A stretch of 64,000 nt of DNA from Burkholderiaceae bacterium (GTDB taxonomy: Bacteria; Pseudomonadota; Gammaproteobacteria; Burkholderiales; Burkholderiaceae_D): assembly GCA_004298905.1 (NCBI GenBank), contig SCTK01000006.1, forward strand, positions 62,001 through 126,000, in the 5' to 3' direction. A program made the translations under genes and the position numbers. The notes under the pieces are model-generated. The model worked only from the letters and a program-made list of their open reading frames with translations. It was not told the DNA's origin and searched no databases. Positions within the stretch are counted from its first letter, which is position 1; every line of letters starts with the position of its first letter. Below, piece after piece: positions 44,246 through 53,669 of the stretch.

Positions 44246-45001
44246 CTAGCCGGTATTGGTCAGTAGCTGGTTCGCTTCACGGGCATTGGCTTCGGCGTTT
44301 TGCAGCAGCTTCATTTGCATGTCGAATTGCCGACCTACGGAAATCATGTTGACCAACATGTCCACCGCATTGACATTGCTGCCTTCGAGCGCACCGGACG
44401 CAACGCGCACGTTTTCGTCCGCGCCCAGCGGGTTGCCGGAGTTGCTGCGAAACAAACCATCTTCGCCCCGCACCAGCGACACGGTGGGATCACCCGCCGG
44501 CAGATCCACCAGCTTGAGCCGCCCTACCGGGACGCTGGTCGCGCGCGAACCGCTGCGCGGCACGGCCGAGATCGTGCCATCGTCAGCGATGGTGATTTCA
44601 TTGTCTTGTGGAATCGCAATCGGGCCGCCGTCACCCAGCACCGTCAGGCCATTGGCGGTGGTCAGCACGCCTTCTCCATTCACTTCCAGATGGCCGTTGC
44701 GCGTATAAGCTTCGCCACCGCGCGCGTCTTGCACCGCCAGGAAACCATTGCCTTGCAGGGCGACATCCAGCACACGTCCGGTCTGCTGAATGGAGCCCGG
44801 CTTGAAATCGGCCATCGGTGTACTTTCCACCGCGTAGGCACGGGTCGGCAGGCCCGGCCCTTGCATGGGTGCGGTGCGAAATGCCGTGAGCTGGCCCTTG
44901 AAACCGGTGGTATTCAGATTGGCCAGGTTGTGCGCCACCGTATCCTGGCGCGCAACTGCAGCTTTCGCGCCACTCATGGCGACATAGATCATTTTGTCCA
45001 T
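44246..45001 (-). CDS. flgF: Flagellar proximal rod protein FlgF
   Basis: A 251-residue FlgF: MIYVAMSGAKAAVARQDTVAHNLANLNTTG is the typical N-terminus, with EGSNVNAVDMLVNMISVGRQFD near the end. The ATG at 45001 is preceded by GAGGTT; the in-frame extension upstream runs through the palindromic repeat and is not coding. The gap of about 137 bases to flgE, filled by repeats, is unusual for this operon. Confidence 0.95.
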   Translation of the reverse strand: MDKMIYVAMSGAKAAVARQDTVAHNLANLNTTGFKGQLTAFRTAPMQGPGLPTRAYAVESTPMADFKPGSIQQTGRVLDVALQGNGFLAVQDARGGEAYTRNGHLEVNGEGVLTTANGLTVLGDGGPIAIPQDNEITIADDGTISAVPRSGSRATSVPVGRLKLVDLPAGDPTVSLVRGEDGLFRSNSGNPLGADENVRVASGALEGSNVNAVDMLVNMISVGRQFDMQMKLLQNAEANAREANQLLTNTG

Positions 45002-45023
45002 CCGAACCTCGCGAAGCGCTAAC

Positions 45024-45130
45024 TCCTCCCTCACCTTCAAGGGGAGGGCTTGGGGTGGGGATGGGTTTCTGTGGCACATGCACCCATCAACCCCATCCCC
45101 CACCTAACCTCCCCCTTGAAGGGGGAGGGA
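45024..45130. repeat. Inverted pair of family-A REP-like palindromes between flgE and flgF
   Basis: Two copies of the element seen at 3699 face each other: one reads hairpin then GGGGTGGGGATGGG, the other is its reverse complement, CCCATCAACCCCATCCCCCAC then a CTCCCCCTTGAAGGGGGAG hairpin. Together they can form one very long stem. Located inside the flg operon, it may stabilise or attenuate the mRNA. Confidence 0.75.
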
Positions 45131-45138
45131 CTTAATCA

Positions 45139-46350
45139 TCAGCGCAAATTCACCAGCGTTTGCAACACTTGATCCTGCGTCTTGATCGACTGTGCATTGG
45201 CTTGATAGACGCGCTGCGCGGTAATCATCGATACCAGTTCTGCCGTCATGTCGACATTCGATTGTTCCAGTGCGCCTGATTGCATGATTCCCAGACTACC
45301 GGTGCTGGGCGCGCCCACCAGTGGCGGCCCGGAATCGGCCGTTTCGGCCCAGGAACTGTTGCCCAGCGGTTGCAGGCCTTGCAGGTTGGTGAAGTTAGCC
45401 AGTACGACTTGCCCCTGGGCACGCGTCAAGCCATTCGAATAACGCCCGAGGATCGTGCCGTCCTGACCCACCGTGAAACCGGTCAAACGGCCCGATGCAT
45501 TACCATCCTGCGCCAGAGAGCTGACCGCAAAGGGGCTGCCGAATTGGGTCGAGCTGGCGAAATTGTAGGTCACCGCTTGCGGCGTGGTGGCGCCGTTGGT
45601 TAGCACCAGACTGTCGGCCAGCGAGGTCGGCGCAGTCAGGGCACCGCTGCTGTTGAATGTCAGGTTGCCGCGCGAAGTCGCAGTTGCCCCGTCCAGGCTG
45701 GAATAGGTCGCGTAAACGCCGGCGGCGGTCTTGCGGAAATACAGGGCCACTGAATGAGAACTGCCCAGACTGTCGTACACCGTCAGCGAGGTGGCACTGC
45801 TGAACGTCGCTGTGTTGGTCTGGTCGAAGGCCGGTAATGCCGGCAAAACCGCGCTGCTCGAATCGAGGTTCATCACGATGTTAGCCGTGGTGGTAGGCAC
45901 TGGGGCAATATCGGCACTCGAGATTTGCAGGTCGACCGGCGCCGAGGGTACGATCGACCCCGCTGAGTTGACCGCATAGCCGGTCAATCGGCTACCTCTG
46001 GCATTGACAATGAAACCATTCTTGTCGAGCTGGAACTGGCCGTTGCGCGAATAGCTGATGGTGCCGCTGGTATTCATGCGAAACAAGCCGGCACCGTTGA
46101 TGGCGATATCGAGCGGATTGGTCGAGATCGACAACGTGCCTTGACCGAAATCCTGCGCTACATCAGTCACTTGCGTGCCGATACCGATGGCATTGTTGGC
46201 CACTCCAAAAGCGGCGCCAGCAAACACATCGGAAAACACCGTACTTGAACCCTTGTAGCCCACGGTCGCAGCGTTGGCCACGTTGTTACCGATCGCATCC
46301 AGATTCTTGCCGGCGGCATTCAGTCCGCTCAAACCTTGTTGAAAGCTCAT
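45139..46350 (-). CDS. flgE: Flagellar hook protein
   Basis: A 403-residue FlgE (E. coli 402): SFQQGLSGLNAAGKNLDAIGNN at the N-terminus, AINGAGLFRMNTSGTISYSRNGQF, and C-terminal EQSNVDMTAELVSMITAQRVYQANAQS. It polymerises into the hook. It follows flgD by 13 bases; downstream, the repeat pair separates it from flgF. Confidence 0.96.
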   Translation of the reverse strand: MSFQQGLSGLNAAGKNLDAIGNNVANAATVGYKGSSTVFSDVFAGAAFGVANNAIGIGTQVTDVAQDFGQGTLSISTNPLDIAINGAGLFRMNTSGTISYSRNGQFQLDKNGFIVNARGSRLTGYAVNSAGSIVPSAPVDLQISSADIAPVPTTTANIVMNLDSSSAVLPALPAFDQTNTATFSSATSLTVYDSLGSSHSVALYFRKTAAGVYATYSSLDGATATSRGNLTFNSSGALTAPTSLADSLVLTNGATTPQAVTYNFASSTQFGSPFAVSSLAQDGNASGRLTGFTVGQDGTILGRYSNGLTRAQGQVVLANFTNLQGLQPLGNSSWAETADSGPPLVGAPSTGSLGIMQSGALEQSNVDMTAELVSMITAQRVYQANAQSIKTQDQVLQTLVNLR

Positions 46351-46363
46351 GTGTTTCTCCTGA

Positions 46364-47050
46364 TTAAATCATCTGCTTGATGTCACTCAAGCCGAACTGG
46401 CCCAAACCGCCTACCGTCATCTGCAAGCCTGACGCCGACGGCGTCAGACTGACAACCTGTCCCAAACTCAGCGTGGTCGCGGCGATTTCCGCACTGCCCT
46501 GCATCGCCTTGATCTTGACGCTGTATTTGCCATCCGGCGCCTGGGTGTTTTGATCGGTGATGCCGTCCCAGGTAAAACCATTGACACCCGCCGGTTTCGA
46601 TCCCAGATCGACCCGCTGCATCAATTGCCCAGCGGCATTGCGAACCTCGACCTGCACATTGTCTGCGGGCTGATCGAGCGAGAAGCCCGCCGCACCCAAA
46701 CTGTTTTTCAGGTTCAGGGTACTGCCCGGCACCATCACGCTGTGACCGATCATGTTCGAACCTTGCATCAGTTGCAGATTGCTGAAGTTGCCCGCCAGCA
46801 AACTCATCGTGTCATTCAATTGCTGAATGCCATTGACCGTGTTGATCTGCGCCAGCTGACTGGTCACCTGCGAATTGTCGAGCGGATTCAAGGGATCCTG
46901 ATTGCGCATTTGCGCGACCAGCATGGTGAGAAAACGATCCTGCAGTGCCTTGGGACTGTCCGGTTTGCTGCTGTCGTTCGCGACCGCCGCATCGGTCGCA
47001 AGATTGCGTGTGGCGGGTAACTGGGCGAGGCTGGAAAGCGAAGTACTCAT
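46364..47050 (-). CDS. flgD: Flagellar hook-capping protein
   Basis: A 228-residue FlgD: LQDRFLTMLVAQMRNQDPLNPLDNSQVTSQLAQI is the diagnostic N-terminal motif, followed by a FlgD Ig-like/tudor part (GFTWDGITDQNTQAPDGKYSV). It caps the growing hook and is shed afterwards. Confidence 0.95.
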   Translation of the reverse strand: MSTSLSSLAQLPATRNLATDAAVANDSSKPDSPKALQDRFLTMLVAQMRNQDPLNPLDNSQVTSQLAQINTVNGIQQLNDTMSLLAGNFSNLQLMQGSNMIGHSVMVPGSTLNLKNSLGAAGFSLDQPADNVQVEVRNAAGQLMQRVDLGSKPAGVNGFTWDGITDQNTQAPDGKYSVKIKAMQGSAEIAATTLSLGQVVSLTPSASGLQMTVGGLGQFGLSDIKQMI

Positions 47051-47074
47051 GTCAAACTCCGATCACGGCAAAAA

Positions 47075-47503
47075 TTATTGACCCAGCGTCAATGTTTTCA
47101 TCATCAACGTCTTGGCGGTATTCATCACATCGATATTGGTCTGGTAGGAACGCGAGGCGGAAATCATGTTGACCATTTCATCCACCACGTTGACGTTCGG
47201 CATCGACACATAACCCTCTTGATCGGCGAGCGGATGCTTGGGGTCATAGATGCGGCGCAGCGGACTGTTGTCCGTCACGACCTCTTTCACCGCCACACCC
47301 ATGGCTTGCGCGCCGGGCGCTTCGCCAGCTTGCGCTGTTTCTGCCTGCACGGCCTGAAACACCACTTGCCGCGCGCGATAGGTTTGACCATCCGGACCGG
47401 CCACGCTGTCGGCGTTGGCCAGATTGCTGGCCACCACGTTCAAGCGCTGGCTCTGTGCCGCGACGCCGGAGCTGGCAATGGAAAATGTTTTCAGCAATGA
47501 CAT
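47075..47503 (-). CDS. flgC: Flagellar proximal rod protein FlgC
   Basis: A 142-residue Flg[69 protein letters not shown] precedes the ATG. The gap of 144 bases to flgB is larger than usual and shows no further gene. Confidence 0.95.
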   Translation of the reverse strand: MSLLKTFSIASSGVAAQSQRLNVVASNLANADSVAGPDGQTYRARQVVFQAVQAETAQAGEAPGAQAMGVAVKEVVTDNSPLRRIYDPKHPLADQEGYVSMPNVNVVDEMVNMISASRSYQTNIDVMNTAKTLMMKTLTLGQ

Positions 47504-47647
47504 TCAAAACCTCCTAGAGAAGCGCTGAATCAACAAGAACCGGATACGCCATGCCTGACACGCTAAGCGCAATCCTTTGCTTCACATCATCTGCGTTCGC
47601 CCGCCTGCGGCTGCTCTCGACAAAACTCATATTTACCCAGTGCCTCC

Positions 47648-48067
47648 CTAGCTGTTCTGCACCGCAGACTGCAATGTGCGCAATTGCTGATTCAACGCAC
47701 GCAACGCGGCTTCGTAACGAATCGCGTTGTCGGCAAAGTTGGCACGCTCGACATCCATGTTGACGCTGTTGGCATCCAGACTGGATTGCGCATCGGCGCG
47801 GAATTGCAATGGCACGGGGATGTTGGCCGCACCACCGGCGGTACTGATATGACGTGGCGATGTCGTTTGCAAAACGCCCGCCGGTGTCTGGGAACCAGAC
47901 TGCATATTCGTGGCGGTCTGCAAAGCCTGCGCAAAGTTGAAATCCACGGCCTTGTAATTAGGCGTGTCGGCGTTGGCGATATTGGCCGCCAGCACACTCT
48001 GACGTTCGGCGCGCAGGCGCAGTGCCTGGGCTTGAAAATCGAGGGCTTCGTTCAACTTTCCAATCAT
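47648..48067 (-). CDS. flgB: Flagellar proximal rod protein FlgB
   Basis: A 139-residue FlgB: MIGKLNEALDFQAQALRLRAERQSVLAANIANADTPNYKA, then SLDANSVNMDVERANFADNAIRYEAAL. First gene of the flgB-L operon, divergent from flgA across 153 bases. No convincing promoter consensus was found for it there. Confidence 0.95.
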   Translation of the reverse strand: MIGKLNEALDFQAQALRLRAERQSVLAANIANADTPNYKAVDFNFAQALQTATNMQSGSQTPAGVLQTTSPRHISTAGGAANIPVPLQFRADAQSSLDANSVNMDVERANFADNAIRYEAALRALNQQLRTLQSAVQNS

Positions 48068-48220
48068 TGAGCGGCTCCGTGGCGCAAAAGTTGTGATCGA
48101 ATTATCGAAGCCGGAACCGAAAACAAAGGCTTGATAAAGACGGGATAAGTGTCCTTAATCACCCGTTCATTTCACCTCCGCACCACTAGAGTTGCGTTTG
48201 TATAAATCTGGGAGCGATTC

Positions 48221-48994
48221 TTGCTAGAACGAGGAAATTTGAGCCTGTGCAGGCTGGCAGCCGTTCTGCTGGCAGTGTGCGCATTGATATATTCCGGGCC
48301 GACCGTGGCTGTGGAGACCACGGCTCCCGTGCCCGTCTGGTTTGCTGCCTTGCAGCAGCCGATTCACAATTTATTGCAACAGGCAGCAGTCAATGTACTC
48401 AAGGAATTTCCTGCGGAGCAGGCGGTACACACTGAAATCCGCATCGGTCAGCCCGGTCAAAATTCGCAGGTGGAACCCTGCCAGCAAATTCAACCCTTTC
48501 TGTCAGGCAACAAGCTGGCTTGGGGGCGGTTCTATGTCGGTTTGCGCTGCCTCGACAACGAGACGCATTGGCAAGTTTATGTTCCCGTGGAAGTTAAATA
48601 TTTCGGTGCACTGCTGTACACGCAGCGCACCGCTGTCACGGGTGAAGCGCTTCAGGTTGAGGATGTTCGCGCTGACAACGCCGAACTCTCCAACTACCCG
48701 CTGGCTTTTGCCAGACAAATGCTCTACAACCCGGACCAAATCCAGCAACAGATACTAGCGCGCACCGTCGCCACCAACCAACCTTTGCGCAGCAGCGATC
48801 TGAAAACCCGGCCGACGATTGCCAATGGTGATGGCGTGCGTGTGCGCATGTTGGGTCAAGGTTTTACGCTCACCGCCCAAGGCAAGGCATTGCAAACCGC
48901 CGGCGAAGGTCAGCCCGTGCGGGTACAGATTGAAAACGGACGCATCCTGACGGGCACGGCACGCCTCAATCGGCAGGTGGAGGTTCAGCTCTAG
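48221..48994 (+). CDS. flgA: P-ring assembly chaperone FlgA
   Basis: A 257-residue periplasmic protein with a signal peptide (LAAVLLAVCALIYSGPTVAV) and the C-terminal SAF/FlgA domain (VEDVRADNAELSNYP, ILARTVATNQPLRSSDLKTRP, NGDGVRVRMLGQGFTLTAQG). It chaperones FlgI during P-ring assembly. The start is a TTG with GGGAG before it. Divergent from flgB, upstream of flgM. Confidence 0.9.
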   Translation: MLERGNLSLCRLAAVLLAVCALIYSGPTVAVETTAPVPVWFAALQQPIHNLLQQAAVNVLKEFPAEQAVHTEIRIGQPGQNSQVEPCQQIQPFLSGNKLAWGRFYVGLRCLDNETHWQVYVPVEVKYFGALLYTQRTAVTGEALQVEDVRADNAELSNYPLAFARQMLYNPDQIQQQILARTVATNQPLRSSDLKTRPTIANGDGVRVRMLGQGFTLTAQGKALQTAGEGQPVRVQIENGRILTGTARLNRQVEVQL

Positions 48995-49117
48995 GAGCTG
49001 TGAATGGGTCCTGGCACCGATTGGCGCAGCACATTGGCAGAACTTCGCAGCTGACTGAAGATCGAACTTTTGTTACGCTTGCAGGATGGGTGGCAGAATG
49101 CGCCGCGCCAAAGTCCC

Positions 49118-49144
49118 TAAAGTCTTGTCGGCTTTGACCGTTAT
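49118..49144 (+). promoter_or_regulatory. Sigma-28 (FliA) promoter candidate for flgM
   Basis: TAAAGTCT, 11 bases, ACCGTTAT: 7/8 match at -35 and 5/8 at -10, with exact spacing. It lies about 80 bases before the flgM ATG. A FliA-dependent flgM promoter is known from enteric bacteria. Confidence 0.6.
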
Positions 49145-49227
49145 AGCGAACAAGGGTGCTGGCAACATGACTGTCTGAACCTGTTTGTCTTATATGCGAT
49201 CACAGCAGTTTTTTAACGGAGTGCATC

Positions 49228-49533
49228 ATGAAAGTCGGTGGGAGTTCGGATTCTAACCAGCTAGAGAAACTGGGGCGCAGCAGTCGCCGTGGCTCGGCCA
49301 ACGGCAGTAAAGAGACGGCTGCCACGACGGCCAGCGACAGCATCAGTTTCTCTGACCTTTCGAGCCGCTTGCAAGAATTGGAAAAAACGCTCGCGACCAG
49401 TGAAGAGTTCGATGCTGGCCGTGTGGAATCGATCAAGCAGGCAATTCGTGATGGTCAATTCCTGGTGGATTCCGGCGTCGTCGCAGACAAGCTGCTGCAA
49501 AGCGTACAGGAATTACTGGGCACAACCGCCTGA
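49228..49533 (+). CDS. flgM: Anti-sigma-28 factor FlgM
   Basis: A 101-residue FlgM. The N-terminal half is disordered and polar; the C-terminal half has the sigma-binding region (DSISFSDLSSRLQELEKTLA ... FDAGRVESIKQAIRDGQFLVD). It binds FliA until the hook is complete and is then exported. GGAG precedes the ATG. It is followed by flgN after 25 bases. Confidence 0.9.
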   Translation: MKVGGSSDSNQLEKLGRSSRRGSANGSKETAATTASDSISFSDLSSRLQELEKTLATSEEFDAGRVESIKQAIRDGQFLVDSGVVADKLLQSVQELLGTTA

Positions 49534-49558
49534 ATCTGACCTCTACCGAGAGATACCC

Positions 49559-50044
49559 ATGTCACTCACACCCGTCACCACGCATCAGGACGACTTGTTG
49601 AAACAGGATATTCTGCTCCTGCAAGAGATTGGATCGCTGCTGAGCAAGGAACAAGGGCATCTGGAACGCAGTGAGCCCTGGGCCTTGCCGGAACTGACCC
49701 GAAAAAAACAGGCGATGGCTGAAGAGCTGGATCGGCGCTATGCCGCCAGGGAACCGGCGCTGCGCGCCGCGGGCTTACCCCTGACCATGCAAGGGATGCA
49801 GCACTGGCTGAAAAGCCATGCCAAAGACGCGCAAAAGTTTGACCGGCAATGGCAACAATTTCTTGAATTGGCGCGCGACATCAAGTCGCTCAATCACCTC
49901 AATGGGCGCTTGATCGGAATGCATTTGCAACATCTCGACAGCCGCCTGCAAAGTCTGACCCAGGCCGCCGGGCTGGGTAGCGTGTATGGCGCCGGAGGTC
50001 AAACCGAGCGCCAGTCTATCAGCCGATCCCACATCACCGCCTGA
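49559..50044 (+). CDS. flgN: Flagellar export chaperone FlgN
   Basis: A 161-residue mostly helical protein of the FlgN type (LLKQDILLLQEIGSLLSKEQGHLER, ELTRKKQAMAEELDRRY, SLNHLNGRLIGMHLQHLDSRLQ). It chaperones FlgK and FlgL to the export gate. The ATG at 49559 follows GAGAGATACCC. Identification rests on position after flgM as well as sequence. It ends adjacent to the convergent regulator gene. Confidence 0.85.
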   Translation: MSLTPVTTHQDDLLKQDILLLQEIGSLLSKEQGHLERSEPWALPELTRKKQAMAEELDRRYAAREPALRAAGLPLTMQGMQHWLKSHAKDAQKFDRQWQQFLELARDIKSLNHLNGRLIGMHLQHLDSRLQSLTQAAGLGSVYGAGGQTERQSISRSHITA

Positions 50045-50536
50045 TCACCGCGGCCGTGTTTTGTTGCGGTCGAATTGATCGCTCCAGTAGGGTTCACGCG
50101 GCAGCAGATTGTGACCACACCAGTACTCGCCCATGGCGTTGACGACGGTCATGAAAACATCGAAATTGACCGGCTTCACAATGAAGCTGTTGGCGCCGTT
50201 GCGATAACACTCCACCAGATCGCGCTCTTCCTTGGACGAGGAAAAAATAATGATAGGCAATTTGCTAAAGCGTTGATCGGCACGAACGCGACGCAATACT
50301 TCATGGCCGTCAATCTTGGGTAATTTCAGATCGAGCATGACAAAACGCGGTGTACGCGACACGTCCCGTCCCGCGTGCGCCCCTTGTCCAAACAAGTATT
50401 CGATTGCACGCACGCCATCCTCTATGCGCAACACCGAAGGACTGCCGGAAACCTTGCCCAACGCCCGCAAGGCCAATTCGGCATCATTGGGGTTATCCTC
50501 GACCAACAGGATATCCACGTAGTTCGTCGCATCCAT
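50045..50536 (-). CDS. Single-domain response regulator (Rcp1-like)
   Basis: A 163-residue receiver without output domain: LLVEDNPNDAELALRAL, D69 in FVMLDLKLPKIDG, IIIFSSSKEERD and KPVNFD. The EDNPNDAEL start and the long loop before D69 are typical of the Rcp1 group that pairs with phytochrome-like kinases. It lies 250 bases downstream of the MASE1-like kinase gene on the same strand, its likely phosphodonor. Confidence 0.9.
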   Translation of the reverse strand: MDATNYVDILLVEDNPNDAELALRALGKVSGSPSVLRIEDGVRAIEYLFGQGAHAGRDVSRTPRFVMLDLKLPKIDGHEVLRRVRADQRFSKLPIIIFSSSKEERDLVECYRNGANSFIVKPVNFDVFMTVVNAMGEYWCGHNLLPREPYWSDQFDRNKTRPR

Positions 50537-50786
50537 TTACCAGCCCATTCCAACTTTTTTAACTACTTGTTTTTGGATTAAATGGCCATTGGTGGAACCT
50601 TTTCAATTCGGAACCACGTATAGACATTCACTATTGCACAATTGTCTCAAAAGCCGATGCAATCCGTCCCATATGTGCCGTATAGTTTTTAAGTCATGTG
50701 TCACATCGACACGCCGGCTTTGTAATTAACGGTTAATATCAGTTCAGTCTAACAGATATGTGAAGCAGGCCACAAGCCTGTCTTGA

Positions 50787-53669
50787 CTAGGCATCCCGCA
50801 TAATGCCGGAGCCACGGCCACCGTCCGAAAGGTTAAAAAAGAATGTTGCGCCCTGACCAATTTCCGACTCCGACCAAACGCGGCCGCCGTGACGATGGAC
50901 AATGCGCTGCACGATAGCCAAGCCAACCCCCGTCCCTTCAAACTCCGACGTACTGTGCAAACGCTGGAATACCCCAAACAGTTTGTGCTGATAGGCTTTA
51001 TCGTAGCCGACACCGTTGTCGCGCACAAAAATGATCTTGCTTTCTGAATCCTCCAGCATGCCAATTTCAACAATCGGTTGTGGCTGCCGCGCTGAAAACT
51101 TGAACGCATTGGCGAACAGATTGGCAATCAGTTGACGCAGCAGACTTGGATCCCCCGTCACCGTTGGCAGAAATCCCTGGGAAATCTGTGTCTTTGGGTA
51201 TTGATCACGCAAGGGTTCCAGCACCGACTGCACGACGGTGTGCAAATCGACCTCGACAAAACGCGCTTCAGCGCGGCTCACCTGCGCCAGATGTAGCAGA
51301 TCTTCGATCAGTTCCGCCATGCGGTCGGCACCGAAGGCAATGCGCTCCAGGTAATACTGCGCATCGCTGCTGAGTTGCTGCCGGTAGTCCTGCATCAGGA
51401 TGCCGGAAAAGCCGGAAATGGCGCGCAAGGGCGAGCGTAAATCATGCGCGACTGAATAGGAGAAAGCCTCCAGTTCGCGATTGGCCTCGGACAATTGCGC
51501 GGTACGTTCAATCACACGTTGTTCCAGTTCCGCATTCATGCGCAAGATCTCGCGCTCGGTCCATTTGCGCGCACCAATATCCCGCACGTGGATCTGCAGG
51601 TATTGCGCACCTTCAATCATGACTTGCGTGCCGGAAATCTCAACCTCCGCCACCTCGCCATCCATGCGTTGCAAACGCCGCTCGGTCAGCCCGAAAGGCT
51701 GCGCATTTTCCGCCAGTAAATTCAGCAGAGCACTGACCGCCTCACGGCAATCGGTGGTGAACATTTGCACCAATGAACGCCCCACCAGTTCATGCGCAGA
51801 CAAGGCATGTGCGATCTCGACAAAAGCCCGATTGACATAGACCAGGCATCCATTCCGGACAATCCCGATCCCTTCCATGGAATGTTCCACCATGCGCCGG
51901 TAGCGTTCCTCGCTCTCGCGCAAGGCATCTTCCGCCTGTGCCCGCTGTGTAATATCAACCGCCATTGCCAGATAACCAATGACGTCGCCACCGGGGCTGC
52001 GCAACACTGCGTGATACCACTCGCACACCAGGGTGTTGCCGCTGCGCGTGACGGCAGAGCGCACCTGACGCACATAGTGTTCCGTGCTCGTAGCGGCATC
52101 CGCCGGTATTGTGTCCAGGCCATTAGGCAGGATAGTCTGGCTGGGCAACGTGCCGAGAATTTCCTGATTGCTGTAGCCGAACATGCACTCGGCGGCTGGA
52201 TTCCAGTAGGTGTAACGTGACTCCGTGTCGGTGATCAAACACGCCACCGGCATCAGATTCATTTGCAATTGCTGAAACTCCAGCAAAGCCAGTTTTTCCT
52301 GTTCCAGCCGTTGCCGTTGCTGCTCGGCTTCCAGGCGAGCCGTGATATCGGAGAATGACAACCGCACCAAACGCCGTTGCGTCGACAGCAGCGGAACCAA
52401 TCGCAGCTCACCGATCAATGCACGCCCGTCGCTGCGCTGCATGCGCCAATGCATGGGCACGCTCCAATCTTGCCGGGCACGCAAAATCGCATCCTGAAAG
52501 TTCCGCGTGCCATCCGCACTTGGCTGGTCGGGAAAAATTTTCGCCAGTGGCAGGTGCAACAAGCTAGCCGGCGCATAACCCAGCACTTCCGATGCCTTGG
52601 GGTTGCTATCCACCATGGCGGCGCGATCCAGATCCAGCACCAGAATCGCCTCGGGCGCGCTCTCGATCAATTCACGATAGCGCCGTTCATTGAACACCAG
52701 ACGCTGCTGATTGCGTGCCGTCTCTGCAGCCAGCACCGAAATTGAAAACATCACCATGGCATAAATCACCAGGCAGATTTGCAGCAACAGCACATGCGTC
52801 ACGCGCAAGTGCCCCACCGGCAGCTGGTGCATGGCAATCACCGCCGCCGACACAAAAATAAAGAGTAGCCAGGACATGACCCGTGGCGAACAATAGGCCG
52901 CATACAACGCCGCGATCGCGGACAGCAACAGGTAGGGCAAGACCGACCACAAGGACACGTTGACGGCATCCCACGCCGGGCTGTTCGGGCGCCAATAAAT
53001 CAGCCCGGCTAGAATCAGGAGCAGGCTGACGCCCCGCCACAACCAACCCGCCCGGCCAGGCCACGGCGTGGGATCGAAACGCCAGGCCAGAATCGCCGAA
53101 GTCATCAGCAACGCGCCCAAACCGTCGGACAACATCGCGCTGAACCAGGCCAGCCAACCACCCGGTCCTGGAACGCCCAGTAACAGGCCGGTCATCAAAT
53201 AACCGCCAGACACGACCAGCAATAACAGCGCGGCGGCATACAAATTGAAATTAAGCACCCGGCGGAACAGCTGGCGATGCAGCAGATAGCGCCGCAGCCA
53301 CAGCGCCAGCAAGAGTTGCACCGCCACGATGGCCACTTGCGACCATTGCGGTTCCGGTGCCGTTGTCCATGCGCCCAGGACGCCGGTCTGCAGCAGCAAC
53401 ACCAGCGGCAACATCTGCACGCCACCCAGGATCACGACTGCCAGTGCTACCCCCAGACTGGGCCGGAAGAAATGGAAGCCATTGGCTTGCAGCCAGTTCT
53501 GCTCAACACCGGACAAAAGCGCAATCGCCAGAAAAAACGCACCATACAGCAATCCGATACGCCACCACGAAGCGCGTCCGCTGCCCTGCCCACCCGCGCT
53601 GACGGCGGGCGTCTCAAAAGCTTCCACACCAAAATCGGTGTTGAGATCTGCGTTTGTATCAAATTTCAT
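50787..53669 (-). CDS. MASE1-like membrane sensor - triple PAS - histidine kinase
   Basis: A 960-residue kinase. About eight hydrophobic helices fill the first 300 residues (FFRPSLGVALAVVILGG and FSAMLSDGLGALLMTSAIL resemble MASE1). Three PAS domains follow (starting near 345, 475 and 590), then HisKA with H742 (SYSVAHDLRSPLRAISGF) and a HATPase (NAFKFSARQP, DNGVGYD, GTGVGLAIVQRIV). The HisKA-HATPase part resembles bacteriophytochrome-type kinases, matching the Rcp1-like regulator downstream. No chromophore domain is present. The ATG at 53669 is preferred to an upstream start at 53714. Confidence 0.87.
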   Translation of the reverse strand: MKFDTNADLNTDFGVEAFETPAVSAGGQGSGRASWWRIGLLYGAFFLAIALLSGVEQNWLQANGFHFFRPSLGVALAVVILGGVQMLPLVLLLQTGVLGAWTTAPEPQWSQVAIVAVQLLLALWLRRYLLHRQLFRRVLNFNLYAAALLLLVVSGGYLMTGLLLGVPGPGGWLAWFSAMLSDGLGALLMTSAILAWRFDPTPWPGRAGWLWRGVSLLLILAGLIYWRPNSPAWDAVNVSLWSVLPYLLLSAIAALYAAYCSPRVMSWLLFIFVSAAVIAMHQLPVGHLRVTHVLLLQICLVIYAMVMFSISVLAAETARNQQRLVFNERRYRELIESAPEAILVLDLDRAAMVDSNPKASEVLGYAPASLLHLPLAKIFPDQPSADGTRNFQDAILRARQDWSVPMHWRMQRSDGRALIGELRLVPLLSTQRRLVRLSFSDITARLEAEQQRQRLEQEKLALLEFQQLQMNLMPVACLITDTESRYTYWNPAAECMFGYSNQEILGTLPSQTILPNGLDTIPADAATSTEHYVRQVRSAVTRSGNTLVCEWYHAVLRSPGGDVIGYLAMAVDITQRAQAEDALRESEERYRRMVEHSMEGIGIVRNGCLVYVNRAFVEIAHALSAHELVGRSLVQMFTTDCREAVSALLNLLAENAQPFGLTERRLQRMDGEVAEVEISGTQVMIEGAQYLQIHVRDIGARKWTEREILRMNAELEQRVIERTAQLSEANRELEAFSYSVAHDLRSPLRAISGFSGILMQDYRQQLSSDAQYYLERIAFGADRMAELIEDLLHLAQVSRAEARFVEVDLHTVVQSVLEPLRDQYPKTQISQGFLPTVTGDPSLLRQLIANLFANAFKFSARQPQPIVEIGMLEDSESKIIFVRDNGVGYDKAYQHKLFGVFQRLHSTSEFEGTGVGLAIVQRIVHRHGGRVWSESEIGQGATFFFNLSDGGRGSGIMRDA

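Noticed and set aside
45002-45103. N-terminal extension of FlgF
   Set aside because: It translates the palindromic repeat; the FlgF family start and GAGGTT support 45001.
48080-48094. Sigma-54-like sequence TGGCGC-N5-TTGT upstream of flgA
   Set aside because: The -24 GG is present but the nearly invariant -12 GC reads GT, and the -24 box is also imperfect. Not strong enough to list as a promoter.
48102-48128. Minus-strand FliA-like site upstream of flgB
   Set aside because: The -10 matches 6/8 but the -35 only 4/8, and early rod genes are not usually FliA-dependent.
49012-49025. TGGCAC-like element between flgA and flgM
   Set aside because: GG to GC spacing is 9 rather than 10 bases and the -12 box is TGGC. 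A better sigma-28 candidate lies closer to flgM.
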